Below, in pieces: positions 1-8,092 of a stretch of DNA of 64,000 bases. The translations under genes and the position numbers were made by a program. The notes beneath the pieces are model-generated. The model was not told the DNA's origin. It was given only the letters and a program-made list of their open reading frames with translations, and made no database searches. This stretch comes from Mesorhizobium sp. 113-3-3 (GTDB lineage: Bacteria; Pseudomonadota; Alphaproteobacteria; Rhizobiales; Rhizobiaceae). Positions within the stretch are counted from its first letter, which is position 1. Each line of letters starts with the position of its first letter. The DNA lies in assembly GCF_016756495.1 (NCBI RefSeq), contig NZ_AP023243.1:2794501-2858500 (forward strand). The letters are read 5' to 3'.

Positions 1-1
1 A

Positions 2-898
2 ATAAACCGGTCGCCCTCCGAGTTTCGGCGCAAGCTGAACAAATGGGTGCATGAAAGCAAATGGGCGGCGCTTCGGTGGATGTTCCGGCGCGATATTGCT
101 GCCATCCGGTCGACCCTCGGTGTTGAGCCGTTCACGGCAATCCTTGCTCAATATCCCGACATTGCGCTGAAGCCGGTTCGGCCGTATCTCGTGGCCAATC
201 TGATGCGTATCCATCGTTCCGCCGCCGTCGTTGGTCACTACACCGCGGCGGCGCGTCTTTTGACCGATGCCGCCCTGGTTGAAAGTCACACGCGCGGTCG
301 TCGTCTCCTGGCAATGTCGACCGTTGCTGGTGACGTCACGGTGGAACTGACGGGCCAGGCAGGCTTGTACCGGGAGGGGGAATGGCGCCTTCTCCTGCGC
401 CTGGAAGGACGTCCCGTCATCGAAATGGCGCTCGCGATCGTGGATCGGTCGCTTCTGCAACTCGGTGGCGCCGGCAAGGTTCTCTATATTGGCGCTCTGA
501 AGTCGATGTCGACCGGTGTGCAAGGTCTCGAGGATTCCCGGATACTGACCAAAGCCATGGAAGGCTTGCGACCGAAAACGCTGCTGCTCCTGGTGGCCCA
601 GACGCTGGCATCCTCACTCAAACTCCGTGGCCTTGTCGCGGCATCAAACGCAGGCCACGTCTTTTCGAGGGACTATGCCCTGCGCCGCCGCATCACCGCG
701 GACTATGACGGCTTCTGGGCGGAGTCCGGGGGGAGGCTCATACGTCGCACGATGTATGCCTTGCCCCTGGTGAAGGCTCAGCGGGATCCAGCCGACTACA
801 AGCCGAACAAACGGGCGCAAATACGCAGGCGTCAGCGCCGCGAGGTCGAAATCGCGGACTATGTCAACGAATCCGTCAGGCAGTTGCTGCGGAGCTGA
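2..898 (+). CDS. VirK/YbjX (DUF535) family protein, 5' end outside window
   Basis: The reading frame is open from base 2 to the stop at 896-898. The first in-frame start inside the window is a GTG at 47 with no ribosome binding site, so the true start probably lies upstream. The product has the layout of DUF535 (VirK/YbjX) proteins, which are usually about 300 residues: a helical N-terminus rich in Arg and aromatics, a central segment with LLRLEG and IGALKS, and a C-terminal part with the usual AASNAGHVFSR and YDGFWAESGG stretches. Family members have been linked to virulence or envelope stress in enterobacteria, but the biochemical role is unknown. No signal peptide or membrane span is visible in the part present. 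The family assignment is by motif recall and is fairly confident; the function is not known. Confidence 0.75.
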   Translation: MNRSPSEFRRKLNKWVHESKWAALRWMFRRDIAAIRSTLGVEPFTAILAQYPDIALKPVRPYLVANLMRIHRSAAVVGHYTAAARLLTDAALVESHTRGRRLLAMSTVAGDVTVELTGQAGLYREGEWRLLLRLEGRPVIEMALAIVDRSLLQLGGAGKVLYIGALKSMSTGVQGLEDSRILTKAMEGLRPKTLLLLVAQTLASSLKLRGLVAASNAGHVFSRDYALRRRITADYDGFWAESGGRLIRRTMYALPLVKAQRDPADYKPNKRAQIRRRQRREVEIADYVNESVRQLLRS

Positions 899-1033
899 AG
901 GCCTTGCCGGGCCTGCTTCCTGTGCTTCCCGCCGATCACCATGCCGGGTGGTGTGCCGCGATGGTCACCGGGTCTTTCGCTCCCTTGCGCCGACCGCTAC
1001 AGCTTGGCCTGACACCAACGAAAGGCCGAGCGT

Positions 1034-1615
1034 ATGAGCAGCGCATATCCGCAAATCCACCTGGTCCGGCATGGCGAGACGGCGTGGAGCCTTTCGGGGC
1101 AGCATACCGGCCGCACCGACATGCCGCTGACGCCGGCAGGCGAGGCGGCCGCGCGGGGCGTGGCGGAGCGGCTCAAGGGCCTGTCGTTCTCGGCGGTTTG
1201 GTCGAGCCCCTCGCAGCGCGCCTACAACACCAGCGTGCTGGCCGGTTTTGGCGCGGCAAGCATCAGAAACGACGATCTGCAGGAGTGGGACTACGGCGCC
1301 TATGAGGGGCGCACCACCAAGGAGATCCTGGCCGAGCGGCCAGGCTGGAACGTGTTTCGCGACGGCTGCCCGCAAGGCGAGATGGCCGCCGATGTCGGCG
1401 CCCGCGCCGACAGGATCATCGGGCAGGTTCGCGAAGCTGGCGGCTCGATCCTGATCTTTTCCAGCGCGCATTTCCTGCGCGTGCTCGCCGCCCGCTGGCT
1501 CGGCCTGCCGCCGGAAGGCGGCGCGCTGTTCGTGCTCGACACGGCCAGCATCAGCGTGCTCGGCTACGAGCACGATCTCAGCGAGCCGGTCGTGCGCAAG
1601 TGGAACCTGAAGTAG
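1034..1615 (+). CDS. Histidine phosphatase (phosphoglycerate mutase-like)
   Basis: A 193-residue single-domain member of the histidine phosphatase superfamily. The N-terminal RHGETAWS motif holds the nucleophilic His, followed by the usual TDMPLTPAGEAAA stretch. EWDYGAYEG matches the conserved acidic motif, and FSSAHFLRVLAARWLG near the C-terminus carries the second catalytic His. Length and motif order fit small acid phosphatases of the CobC/GpmB type rather than true glycolytic mutases. It stands alone, downstream of the VirK-like gene and convergent with the VOC gene. The substrate cannot be told from sequence; sugar phosphates or nucleotides are typical in the family. Start ATG at 1034 follows a GA-rich stretch and gives the expected N-terminus (I-H-L-V-R-H-G). 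Confidence 0.88.
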   Translation: MSSAYPQIHLVRHGETAWSLSGQHTGRTDMPLTPAGEAAARGVAERLKGLSFSAVWSSPSQRAYNTSVLAGFGAASIRNDDLQEWDYGAYEGRTTKEILAERPGWNVFRDGCPQGEMAADVGARADRIIGQVREAGGSILIFSSAHFLRVLAARWLGLPPEGGALFVLDTASISVLGYEHDLSEPVVRKWNLK

Positions 1616-1666
1616 GCTCCAGCCAATTTCAGACGTCTGGCGCTGCACGGATTTGCGCCTCGCCTC

Positions 1667-2068
1667 CTACTTCTCGAACTTCCGGATCGCTTCCGCCGTC
1701 ACCGGCGTGAAGAAATTCACCAGATTACCGTCGGGGTCGCGAAACAGCAGCGAGCGGTTGCCCCAGGGCATGGTGGTCGGTTTCTGCACGGTCGTGTCCC
1801 TGATGAAATCCGAGAGCCGGGCGAATTCGGCATCGACGTCGCCGACGCGGAATTCGAGGATGGCCGTGTGGTTGTCGGCGGGCCGGGCGATGTCGCCGCC
1901 GAACAGCATCAGGGTGCGCGTGCTGCCGATCGCCAGCGTGCAGGAAGGTGTCGAGAGTTCCGCGAAGTCCTCGGTGTAGACCGTCACCGGCATGCCGGTG
2001 ATCTCACCGTAGAAGCGCACGAGGCGCTGAACATCCGACGTGATGATGCGGACAGAGACGAAATTCAT
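1667..2068 (-). CDS. VOC family (glyoxalase/bleomycin resistance-like) protein
   Basis: A 133-residue protein with two vicinal-oxygen-chelate half domains. The N-terminus MNFVSVRIITSDVQRLVRFYGEITG is the usual first beta-alpha-beta unit, and the C-terminus has SLLFRDPDGNLVNFFTPV, the common end of this fold with a metal-ligand Glu/Asn position. Members include glyoxalase I, fosfomycin and bleomycin resistance proteins and many uncharacterised stress proteins; nothing here fixes the substrate. A good ribosome binding site (GGAGCC) precedes the ATG. It lies between a phosphatase (convergent) and an ECF sigma factor (same strand, about 95 bases upstream), so co-transcription with the sigma factor gene is possible but not shown. 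Confidence 0.85.
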   Translation of the reverse strand: MNFVSVRIITSDVQRLVRFYGEITGMPVTVYTEDFAELSTPSCTLAIGSTRTLMLFGGDIARPADNHTAILEFRVGDVDAEFARLSDFIRDTTVQKPTTMPWGNRSLLFRDPDGNLVNFFTPVTAEAIRKFEK

Positions 2069-2163
2069 CGATTGGCTCCTTGATGATCGCTGAAGCCACG
2101 GCCGGGCTTCCCGGCAGTTCTATAGGCCAGGCCTCCTGCCAGCTTTCCGTCAGGAGAGGATGG

Positions 2164-3216
2164 CTACGCTTCCGGTCCGGACAAGACAGGCGGCAGGCCG
2201 AAGGCGGCGAACAGGTCTGGGCCGAGCGGGGCAACATAGATCGTCAGCGCGGCGATGGCGCCATCGGCCGGCTCGACGACGTGCAGCGATTGCGCGCGCC
2301 ATTCTTGTTCCTGATGGCGCCGTGCATAGAGGGCGACGACGGGCTGGCCGTTGGCCCGCGTCGCGACGGCGCGATAGCCGGCGTAATTGCTCCACACGGT
2401 TTTGAAGAAACCATGGATCGCTTGGCGTCCCTGGTACCAGTCGCGCCATGGCGGCATGTGGTAAGTGGCGTCCTCGCGCAGCAGCGCGACGAAGCCGTCG
2501 AGATTGGCGGCCTGCCAGGCGCTGATATAGCGTTCGAGCAGCTCGCCTTCCTCCGGGTTGGGTTGCGATCGCTGCAAGGGGCGTCCGCCGGGATAGTGCT
2601 CGCCAAGTGTCGCGCGCGCCCGCTGCAGGGCGCTGTTGACCGAGGCAGTCGAGCCGCCCAGCAATTGCGCGGTTTCCAGCGCCGACCAGCCCAGCACGTC
2701 GCACAGCAGGAGGGACGCGCGTTGCCGGGGCGGCAGCAACTGGATGGCGGCGACGAAGGCCAGCCGCACAGCCTCGCTTGTCTCGTAGCGCGCGTCCGGG
2801 CCGGGCTCGCCATCGACGAGGTCCGGCAGTTCGGCGTCGGGGTAAGGCTCCAGCCAGGAGAGCTCGGCGGCCGGCCCGGCGGCGGCGCGCCCTTCGCTCG
2901 GCGGCCGTGCGGGCTCTTCGAGGATGCGATGCGCCGACGACCGCGCCTTGATGGCGTTGAGGCAGGCGTTGGTGGCGATCGAATAAAGCCAGCCGCGCGG
3001 CGAGCCGCGCCCGTCGAATTGCGCGCGGCCGCGCCAGGCTTTCAGGAACGTCTCCTGGACGAGATCGTCGGCCTCGTGCAGCGAGCCCATCATCCGGTAG
3101 CAGTGCAGCTTCAGCGCGCGGCGGTGCGCCATCGTCAGGCGCTCGAAGGCAGGCCGATCGAGGATCGGCACGCCTCTCGAGCCCAGCGGCTCAAACGGGC
3201 CGGGAGCGTCTGTCAT
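2164..3216 (-). CDS. ECF sigma factor with C-terminal SnoaL-like domain
   Basis: A 350-residue extracytoplasmic-function sigma factor. Region 2 is seen at residues 25-95 (HRRALKLHCYRMMGSLHEAD, then DLVQETFLKAWRG) and region 4 at about 165-210 (LLPPRQRASLLLCDVLGW, then ETAQLLGGSTASVNSALQRAR). After a linker, residues about 222-335 form a SnoaL/NTF2-like domain (LLERYISAWQAANLDGFVALL at its start, YQGRQAIHGFF within it). This build matches the SigG/SigJ-like ECF groups, where the C-terminal domain is thought to control the sigma factor in place of an anti-sigma factor. No anti-sigma gene is adjacent, which agrees with that. An SDR gene lies 54 bases upstream on the same strand, so the two could form one transcript. 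Target promoters are unknown. Confidence 0.88.
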   Translation of the reverse strand: MTDAPGPFEPLGSRGVPILDRPAFERLTMAHRRALKLHCYRMMGSLHEADDLVQETFLKAWRGRAQFDGRGSPRGWLYSIATNACLNAIKARSSAHRILEEPARPPSEGRAAAGPAAELSWLEPYPDAELPDLVDGEPGPDARYETSEAVRLAFVAAIQLLPPRQRASLLLCDVLGWSALETAQLLGGSTASVNSALQRARATLGEHYPGGRPLQRSQPNPEEGELLERYISAWQAANLDGFVALLREDATYHMPPWRDWYQGRQAIHGFFKTVWSNYAGYRAVATRANGQPVVALYARRHQEQEWRAQSLHVVEPADGAIAALTIYVAPLGPDLFAAFGLPPVLSGPEA

Positions 3217-3270
3217 GTCGTGCCTGCCACGCGCGGAATTTGCCGGAGTTCGCCTCGCATTCTGCGCGCC

Positions 3271-4017
3271 TCATGCCGCCGCCGCAAGGCCGCTGCCGCT
3301 CACCGTGAAGGCGACGCCTGGCATCTTGCCGCCGGCCAGCGCGACCACGGCGCGTCCGACATCGGCGGGCGTCTGCACATCGCTCATGCTGGCCAGGAAA
3401 TCCGCCGGGCTGATGCCGAGATAGGCGGAAATGCCTAGAATGCCGCGCTGGCCGACGCCGGTGCCGGCCATGATGCGCATCGGCGCGAGCGCCATGAAGC
3501 GCAGGCCGAGGCCAAGCCGGTCGGCCTCCTTCTGGCTGTGGGCGGCAAGGAACATCTGCATCTGCTTGGCGCCGGAATAGCCGCCGGAATTCGGCGGTCC
3601 GCCGCTGAATGCCGCGCCGCTGGAGATCAGCACCACGCGGCTGCCCGGCTTCAGTTGCCCCTGTAGCGCCGCCTTGCAGAACAGGAACGACGCCTTGACG
3701 TCGGTCTCCCAATTCGCCGAGAAATCGTCCCAGCTCTGGTCCTGGATGAGCGCCGACGGCGCGAAGGCGCCGGCGCAGAGGACCAGCACATCCGGCTCCA
3801 GCGCGGCGAACACGGCGTCGGGCGCGGTGTCCTGCGTGGCGTCGGCGGCCAGCGTCCTGACGTCGGAGACTTCCCAGGCGAGTTCCTTCAAAGCTTCCGC
3901 GCCGCGGGCGACGGCAAGCACGGTTGCGCCCTCGGCGCGTGCAGCTTCCACGATCGAGCGGCCGACACCCCGGCTGCCTCCGACCACGACGACATTTTGC
4001 CCCTTCAACGATCCCAT
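3271..4017 (-). CDS. Short-chain dehydrogenase/reductase (SDR)
   Basis: A 248-residue classical SDR. The NAD(P)-binding motif appears as VVVGGSRGVGRSI (a TGxxxGxG variant) near residue 12, the catalytic Ser lies in VVLISSGAAFSGG, and Tyr/Lys are in YSGAKQM. LVLCAGA replaces the common NNAG motif. The stop codon is 54 bases upstream of the ECF sigma factor start on the same strand, so they are probably co-transcribed. The substrate is not predictable. The ATG start is followed by a normal N-terminus and the length is typical of the family (about 250). Confidence 0.88.
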   Translation of the reverse strand: MGSLKGQNVVVVGGSRGVGRSIVEAARAEGATVLAVARGAEALKELAWEVSDVRTLAADATQDTAPDAVFAALEPDVLVLCAGAFAPSALIQDQSWDDFSANWETDVKASFLFCKAALQGQLKPGSRVVLISSGAAFSGGPPNSGGYSGAKQMQMFLAAHSQKEADRLGLGLRFMALAPMRIMAGTGVGQRGILGISAYLGISPADFLASMSDVQTPADVGRAVVALAGGKMPGVAFTVSGSGLAAAA

Positions 4018-4536
4018 GGATCACCTCGCTTTTCCGGCCCGGACAATTCCGGCGCCTATGGATGAGGACAGCGCAGGCGGGTGGAAATCATCGGTCGACC
4101 GAGAATTTTTTCTGGGACGCCTGTCTGCGGCCGGGAGGCCTCGGCCAGTTTCTCGAGGGTCAGCGGCAGGCCGGGTAATACGGTCCGCCGCACAGCCGGC
4201 CAGCAACGCCGGCTATTTCGGGGGCGAGCCGTTCCCATAGCCCTGTGTTGTTTGCGGAAATCGGGTCACTATCCCTGACATTCGCGCTAGATCGGCTATC
4301 CGTCATGGCGCTTGTTCTTGGCTCGGATCGCTTTTTACGGTTCTTTTTTATAGGCATGAAGACAGTATATTCCTGCTCCGTGCGGTTTAAATATTGAAAG
4401 CCAACACCGTTGGATATTGTTTCGATTCTATTCTGATAACCATGAATTGATCGATCTGGCTGCTTCCGTGATTGGCGGCTTGTTTGCGGCTGCCATAAAA
4501 CCGTCGATGGAGAATTCGCTGGTCGGGGGGGCTGAC
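4018..4536. other. Intergenic region without recognisable gene
   Basis: About 520 bases between the SDR and the first secreted paralogue. Small open frames here lack codon bias and ribosome binding sites. The right half (4320-4440) is AT-richer than its surroundings and probably holds the promoter of the two secreted-protein genes, but no clear -35/-10 pair stands out. Confidence 0.5.
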
Positions 4537-4950
4537 ATGAACTGCGGCGTGACGAGTGTCATATCGGGGCTTGCGCTTCTGGGACTTACGGTCTGTCCGG
4601 CTTCTGCTTACACCCACTCGTCCACTTACCAGAAGACAGCGCTTTCGGGCCAGGAGATCTATGTTTTCGGTGGCGCGAGCCTGAACGCGGACTGTTCCAG
4701 CGCCGGCAAGGATGATGTGCGCGTGGTTTCCGGCCCGAGCCACGGAAATGTAAAGCTCGTCCACGGCAAGGTGCATGCGGTCTATCCCAAGTCGAACGAG
4801 CGTTCAAAATGCAATTCCCGCATGGTGAACGGCATCAGGGCGCTTTACCGGTCGAAATCCGGTTTCAAGGGTTGGGACCAGGTCACAATTTCGGTCCACA
4901 CCTATATGGGCAACGCCTTCACATATGTTGCCAACATCAAGGTCGAGTAG
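4537..4950 (+). CDS. Small secreted protein, first of a tandem pair
   Basis: A 137-residue protein of unknown function. The ATG at 4537 is chosen because it follows a G-rich ribosome binding site and opens a normal Sec signal peptide (hydrophobic core SVISGLALLGLTV, cleavage likely after PASA). A longer in-frame reading from 4417 exists but would bury the signal. The mature part, about 110 residues, is beta-rich with two Cys (in DCSSAG and SKCNSR) that could form one disulfide. Motifs TALSGQEIY, DVRVVSGPSHG, PKSNER and VNGI are shared with the next gene; by eye about 66 of 104 aligned positions are identical. The pair therefore looks like a recent tandem duplication of a periplasmic or secreted domain. 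I do not recognise the family. Confidence 0.75.
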   Translation: MNCGVTSVISGLALLGLTVCPASAYTHSSTYQKTALSGQEIYVFGGASLNADCSSAGKDDVRVVSGPSHGNVKLVHGKVHAVYPKSNERSKCNSRMVNGIRALYRSKSGFKGWDQVTISVHTYMGNAFTYVANIKVE

Positions 4951-5028
4951 CGGGAAAACGTGGGCGGCGCCGCAATCGGCCGTCTTCGGCCGAAATGGGA
5001 TTTCATGCAGCCAGGGGATCGCTGAAAA

Positions 5029-5436
5029 ATGGTGCACAAAACCGCAGGTTTCGTAGCGGCGTTGACGGCTTTGGGACTGGCGGCCTGGCCCGCGGCCGCG
5101 GGGACGGAGAGCTATCGAAAGACGGCGCTGTCGGGGCAGGAGATCTATATCCTCAGGGATGTGAGCCTGAATGTCGACTGCTCGAGCGCCGGCGCCAACG
5201 ATGTCAGGGTCATCGCCGGCCCAAGCCACGGCAAGGTCAGGCTGGTGCACGCAAAGCTCTATTCCGGTTTCCCCAAATCGAATGAGCGCTGGAAATGCAA
5301 CACGCACAAGGTCAATGGCATCAAAGGGCTTTACCGGTCGAATCCCGGGTTCAGGGGACACGACGAGGTGACGTTCTCGACCCATACCTATACGGGAAAT
5401 GCCCATAAGACGGTCGTGAGCATCGACGTCGAATAG
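5029..5436 (+). CDS. Small secreted protein, second of a tandem pair
   Basis: A 135-residue paralogue of the preceding gene, 78 bases downstream on the same strand and probably in the same operon. The signal peptide (MVHKTAGFVAALTALGLAAW, likely cleaved after AAAG) is followed by the same domain: TALSGQEIY, DCSSAG, DVRVIAGPSHG, PKSNER, KCN, VNGI and HTYTGNA. Both Cys are kept, which supports a structural disulfide. Charged and surface-type positions differ most between copies, while the core motifs are fixed, so both copies seem under selection. No function can be named; a small periplasmic binding or adhesion domain is only a guess. Confidence 0.75.
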   Translation: MVHKTAGFVAALTALGLAAWPAAAGTESYRKTALSGQEIYILRDVSLNVDCSSAGANDVRVIAGPSHGKVRLVHAKLYSGFPKSNERWKCNTHKVNGIKGLYRSNPGFRGHDEVTFSTHTYTGNAHKTVVSIDVE

Positions 5437-5456
5437 CGCGGGCGAAGCCTCACTGC

Positions 5457-6203
5457 TCACTCCGCCAGCAGCGCCAGCTCCTCCGGCGTCAAATGCCGCG
5501 CCGTGCCCTTGGCGAGGTCGCCCAGGGGCAGCCGGCCGATGGCGATGCGGATGAGGCGCTTGACCTCGATGCCGTGCGCGGCGAGCAGGCGGCGGATGTG
5601 GCGGTTGCGCCCCTCGTCGAGCACGATCTCCAGCCAGGCGGTGCGGCCGCCGCTGCGCAAAAGCGCGATCGAATTGGCCGTCAGGGTCTCGCCGTCGACA
5701 CTGACGCCCGCGCGCAATGTCTTGAGCATCGCTTCGTCAGGCACCGTGCCGACCTGGACATGATAGGTTTTGGGCAGATGCGAGGCCGGGTCCATCAGCC
5801 GGTTGGCGAAATGCGTGTCGTTGGTCATCAGCAGCAAGCCTTCGCTCGCCTTGTCGAGGCGGCCGACCGGCGAGACGAAGGGCAGGTCGAGCCCTTCCAG
5901 GCAGGCATAGACGGTGTCGCGCTGCTGCGGGTCGTCGCGGGTGGTGACCAGCCCGCGCGGCTTGTTGAGCATGACATAGACCTTGCGCTCGGCAACGACT
6001 TGCTCGCCATCGACGACGATGCGGTCGCGGTTCAGGTCGACGCGAAGTGCTGCATCGCGCACCACCTTGCCGCCGACGCGCACGCGCCCCTCGGCGATCA
6101 GCACCTCGGCCTGCGTGCGCGAGCACAGGCCGAGTTTCGAAAGCGCGCGGTTGAGGCTGACGCCGGGCGGCCTGGCTGTGAGCGATGTCGGTCGTGCTGC
6201 CAT
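5457..6203 (-). CDS. rRNA pseudouridine synthase, RsuA/RluB/E/F family
   Basis: A 248-residue protein with an N-terminal S4 RNA-binding domain (SLNRALSKLGLCSRTQAEVL, then RVRVGGK) and a catalytic domain of the RsuA subfamily. The catalytic Asp is in GRLDKASEGLLLMTND, and KPRGLVTT and EGRNRHIRRL are the family's other conserved blocks. It would isomerise a uridine in 16S or 23S rRNA; the exact site (RsuA, RluB, RluE or RluF role) is not decidable here. It is convergent with the second secreted-protein gene with only 20 bases between stop codons. Confidence 0.93.
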   Translation of the reverse strand: MAARPTSLTARPPGVSLNRALSKLGLCSRTQAEVLIAEGRVRVGGKVVRDAALRVDLNRDRIVVDGEQVVAERKVYVMLNKPRGLVTTRDDPQQRDTVYACLEGLDLPFVSPVGRLDKASEGLLLMTNDTHFANRLMDPASHLPKTYHVQVGTVPDEAMLKTLRAGVSVDGETLTANSIALLRSGGRTAWLEIVLDEGRNRHIRRLLAAHGIEVKRLIRIAIGRLPLGDLAKGTARHLTPEELALLAE

Positions 6204-6387
6204 TCTGTCTGGGTCGCTGCGTTGTATCGGACAGATGGCATGGGAGACGCGGGAATCGCAAGCGTCCGGCGGTCGCGGTGGCCTTGTCCTGGATCAAGAG
6301 AGCGATTGCGTCGCCGGGCTAAGTTGCGTGCGGTGCCCGTCGACAAGGGGCATTTTCGATCCGTTTCAAGAGAAGGTTTGAAGCAGC

Positions 6388-6855
6388 ATGGTTCCCATTC
6401 AGCATATCCACCCGATCTTCGTGCATTTTCCAATCGTGATCATCTTGACCGTGACGCTGGTCGACATCGTCGGATTCTGGCGGCGTCATGACATGACCGT
6501 GCGCAGCGGCGCGGGCACAATCTCGACCGGCCTGGCCGTGGCCGCCGGGCTGTTTGCCGTGGCAACCTGGTATCTTGGCGGGCTGGCGCTCGATTTCGCC
6601 GAATCGGGCGGCTTCAGCAGCCCGGTGGCGGAAACGCATGAGGGGCTGGGCGGCGCCACCGCGCTGGCGTTCCTCATCTGGGGTGCCGTAAGGCTGGGCC
6701 TCTGGCTGCGCAATCGCGGCATCGGCTCGATGGCCGTCGCCATCCCGGCGATCGAAATCGCCGGTTCCGTGCTGGTCACGATCACCGCCTACTATGGTGG
6801 CATCCTGGTGTACGATCTCGGTGTCAATGTCGCCAAGGTCGCGGTCGGCGGGTGA
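6388..6855 (+). CDS. DUF2231 membrane protein
   Basis: A 155-residue integral membrane protein that begins with HIHPIFVHFPIVIILTVTLV, the signature of DUF2231, in which a His follows the first turn and heads the first membrane helix. About four hydrophobic spans can be seen. THEGLGG, with another conserved His, lies in the loop before the third. Family members may bind haem or take part in cytochrome-like functions, but this is not established. It is transcribed away from the pseudouridine synthase and is convergent with the VIT gene (32 bases between ends). Confidence 0.8.
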   Translation: MVPIQHIHPIFVHFPIVIILTVTLVDIVGFWRRHDMTVRSGAGTISTGLAVAAGLFAVATWYLGGLALDFAESGGFSSPVAETHEGLGGATALAFLIWGAVRLGLWLRNRGIGSMAVAIPAIEIAGSVLVTITAYYGGILVYDLGVNVAKVAVGG

Positions 6856-6887
6856 TGGCATAGGCGGTCGAGCAGTTGGCCGGCCGC

Positions 6888-7583
6888 CTACACCGCGGTC
6901 CCGACCAGCGCGCCGATGCCTGCGGTGAGCGCCATGGCGAAGGCGCCCCAGAAGGTCACCCGCAACGTTGCGCGAGGGATGTTGGCGCCGCCCGCCCTGG
7001 CGCCGATGGCGCCCAGCAGGGCAAGGAAAAGCAGGGACGCGAGCGAGACCGCCAGCACCAGCATGGAGGCCGGCGACACCAGCACCATGAGCAACGGCAT
7101 TGCCGCGCCCACGCTGAAGGTCGCCGCCGAGGTCAGCGCCGCCTGGATCGGCCGCGCCGTGGTCATTTCCGAAATGCCGAGTTCGTCATGGGCATGCGCG
7201 GCCAGCGCATCCTTGGCCATGAGCTGGTCGGCGACCTGGCGGGCCAGCTCCGTCTCCAGCCCGCGCTTGACGTAGATCTGCGCCAACTCTTCGCGCTCGA
7301 ATTCGGGCTGGGTCTTCAGTTCCTGGCGTTCGCGGGCAAGGTCGGCATTCTCGGTGTCCGACTGCGAACTGACCGAGACGTATTCGCCGGCCGCCATCGA
7401 CATGGCGCCTGCCACCAGGCCGGCTATTCCGGCGACCAGAACCTGAGAAGCCGGCGCGGCGGCCGACGCCACGCCGACGATCAGGCTCGCGGTCGAGACG
7501 ATGCCGTCATTGGCCCCCAGGACGGCGGCGCGCAACCAGCCGATGCGCGACACCTGGTGGTTTTCGACATGCAGGCGGCTCAT
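6888..7583 (-). CDS. VIT1/CCC1 family iron or manganese transporter
   Basis: A 231-residue protein of the vacuolar iron transporter (VIT/CCC1, nodulin-21-like) family. The first membrane segment is preceded by LRAAVLGANDGIVSTASLIVG, and the second contains the family motif AGAMSMAAGEYVSVSSQSD. A charged cytoplasmic helix pair follows (residues about 85-145, many Glu/His, the likely metal-binding loop), then three C-terminal spans. It lacks the N-terminal rubrerythrin-like domain found in MbfA. It would export Fe2+ or Mn2+ from the cytoplasm. Its start overlaps the OsmC gene stop by four bases (ATGA), so the pair is translationally coupled, linking metal export with peroxide protection. Confidence 0.9.
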   Translation of the reverse strand: MSRLHVENHQVSRIGWLRAAVLGANDGIVSTASLIVGVASAAAPASQVLVAGIAGLVAGAMSMAAGEYVSVSSQSDTENADLARERQELKTQPEFEREELAQIYVKRGLETELARQVADQLMAKDALAAHAHDELGISEMTTARPIQAALTSAATFSVGAAMPLLMVLVSPASMLVLAVSLASLLFLALLGAIGARAGGANIPRATLRVTFWGAFAMALTAGIGALVGTAV

Positions 7584-7984
7584 GCTTTTCTCCTGATCTT
7601 GCCTTCGAGTTTCGTGGCGGCGGCGATTGTATTGGAAATCGTGCCGTACTTGCGGACGTTCTTGTGCAGCAGGTCCAGCCGCTGGTCGGTTTCATCGGTG
7701 TCGACGACAAGCTCGTAGTCGATGGAGGCAATCCCCGGCGGGCTGTCGCGCCGAACGGCATGCAATGCGACCCTGACGCCGCGCAGTTTGAAACCGAGCA
7801 TCGGGGTGACGCGCTCGATGCCCTTGATCATGCAGGCGGCGATCGCCGCCAGAAGCAGTTCGGCTGGATTGAAGGCATCGGTCCGGCCCTCGAGGCTGGT
7901 GTCGAGAACGAGTGCGGCGTTCTTGGCCGTGGCCATGCTGCCTCGCGCATCGGTGCGCCTTGCTTCAACGCTGTATTCGAACAT
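7580..7984 (-). CDS. OsmC family protein
   Basis: A 134-residue OsmC-like protein, first gene of a two-gene unit with the VIT transporter. NPAELLLAAIAACMIKGIERV carries the conserved Glu and the first of the two reactive Cys usually found in OsmC/Ohr proteins. The second position is not clearly a Cys here: the helix near the C-terminus reads LLHKNVRKYGTISNTIAA without it. OsmC and Ohr reduce organic hydroperoxides using two Cys, so this member may be a divergent or non-peroxidatic one. Position and overlap (ATGA) with the metal transporter suggest a shared oxidative or metal stress role. Confidence 0.82.
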   Translation of the reverse strand: MFEYSVEARRTDARGSMATAKNAALVLDTSLEGRTDAFNPAELLLAAIAACMIKGIERVTPMLGFKLRGVRVALHAVRRDSPPGIASIDYELVVDTDETDQRLDLLHKNVRKYGTISNTIAAATKLEGKIRRKA

Positions 7985-8092
7985 GGTGCCGCCTGCCTTG
8001 CCGCCCGCGCTGCGGGTGCCGTTCAGGCGTTTCTAGCCTCTTTTCAGCAACGCGGTTTGATCCAGGTCAGAATCCGGTCGTGCTGGCTCCGT

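Noticed and set aside
2080..3438. A 452-codon open frame on the plus strand
   Set aside because: Antisense to the ECF sigma factor, which has clear region 2 and region 4 motifs.
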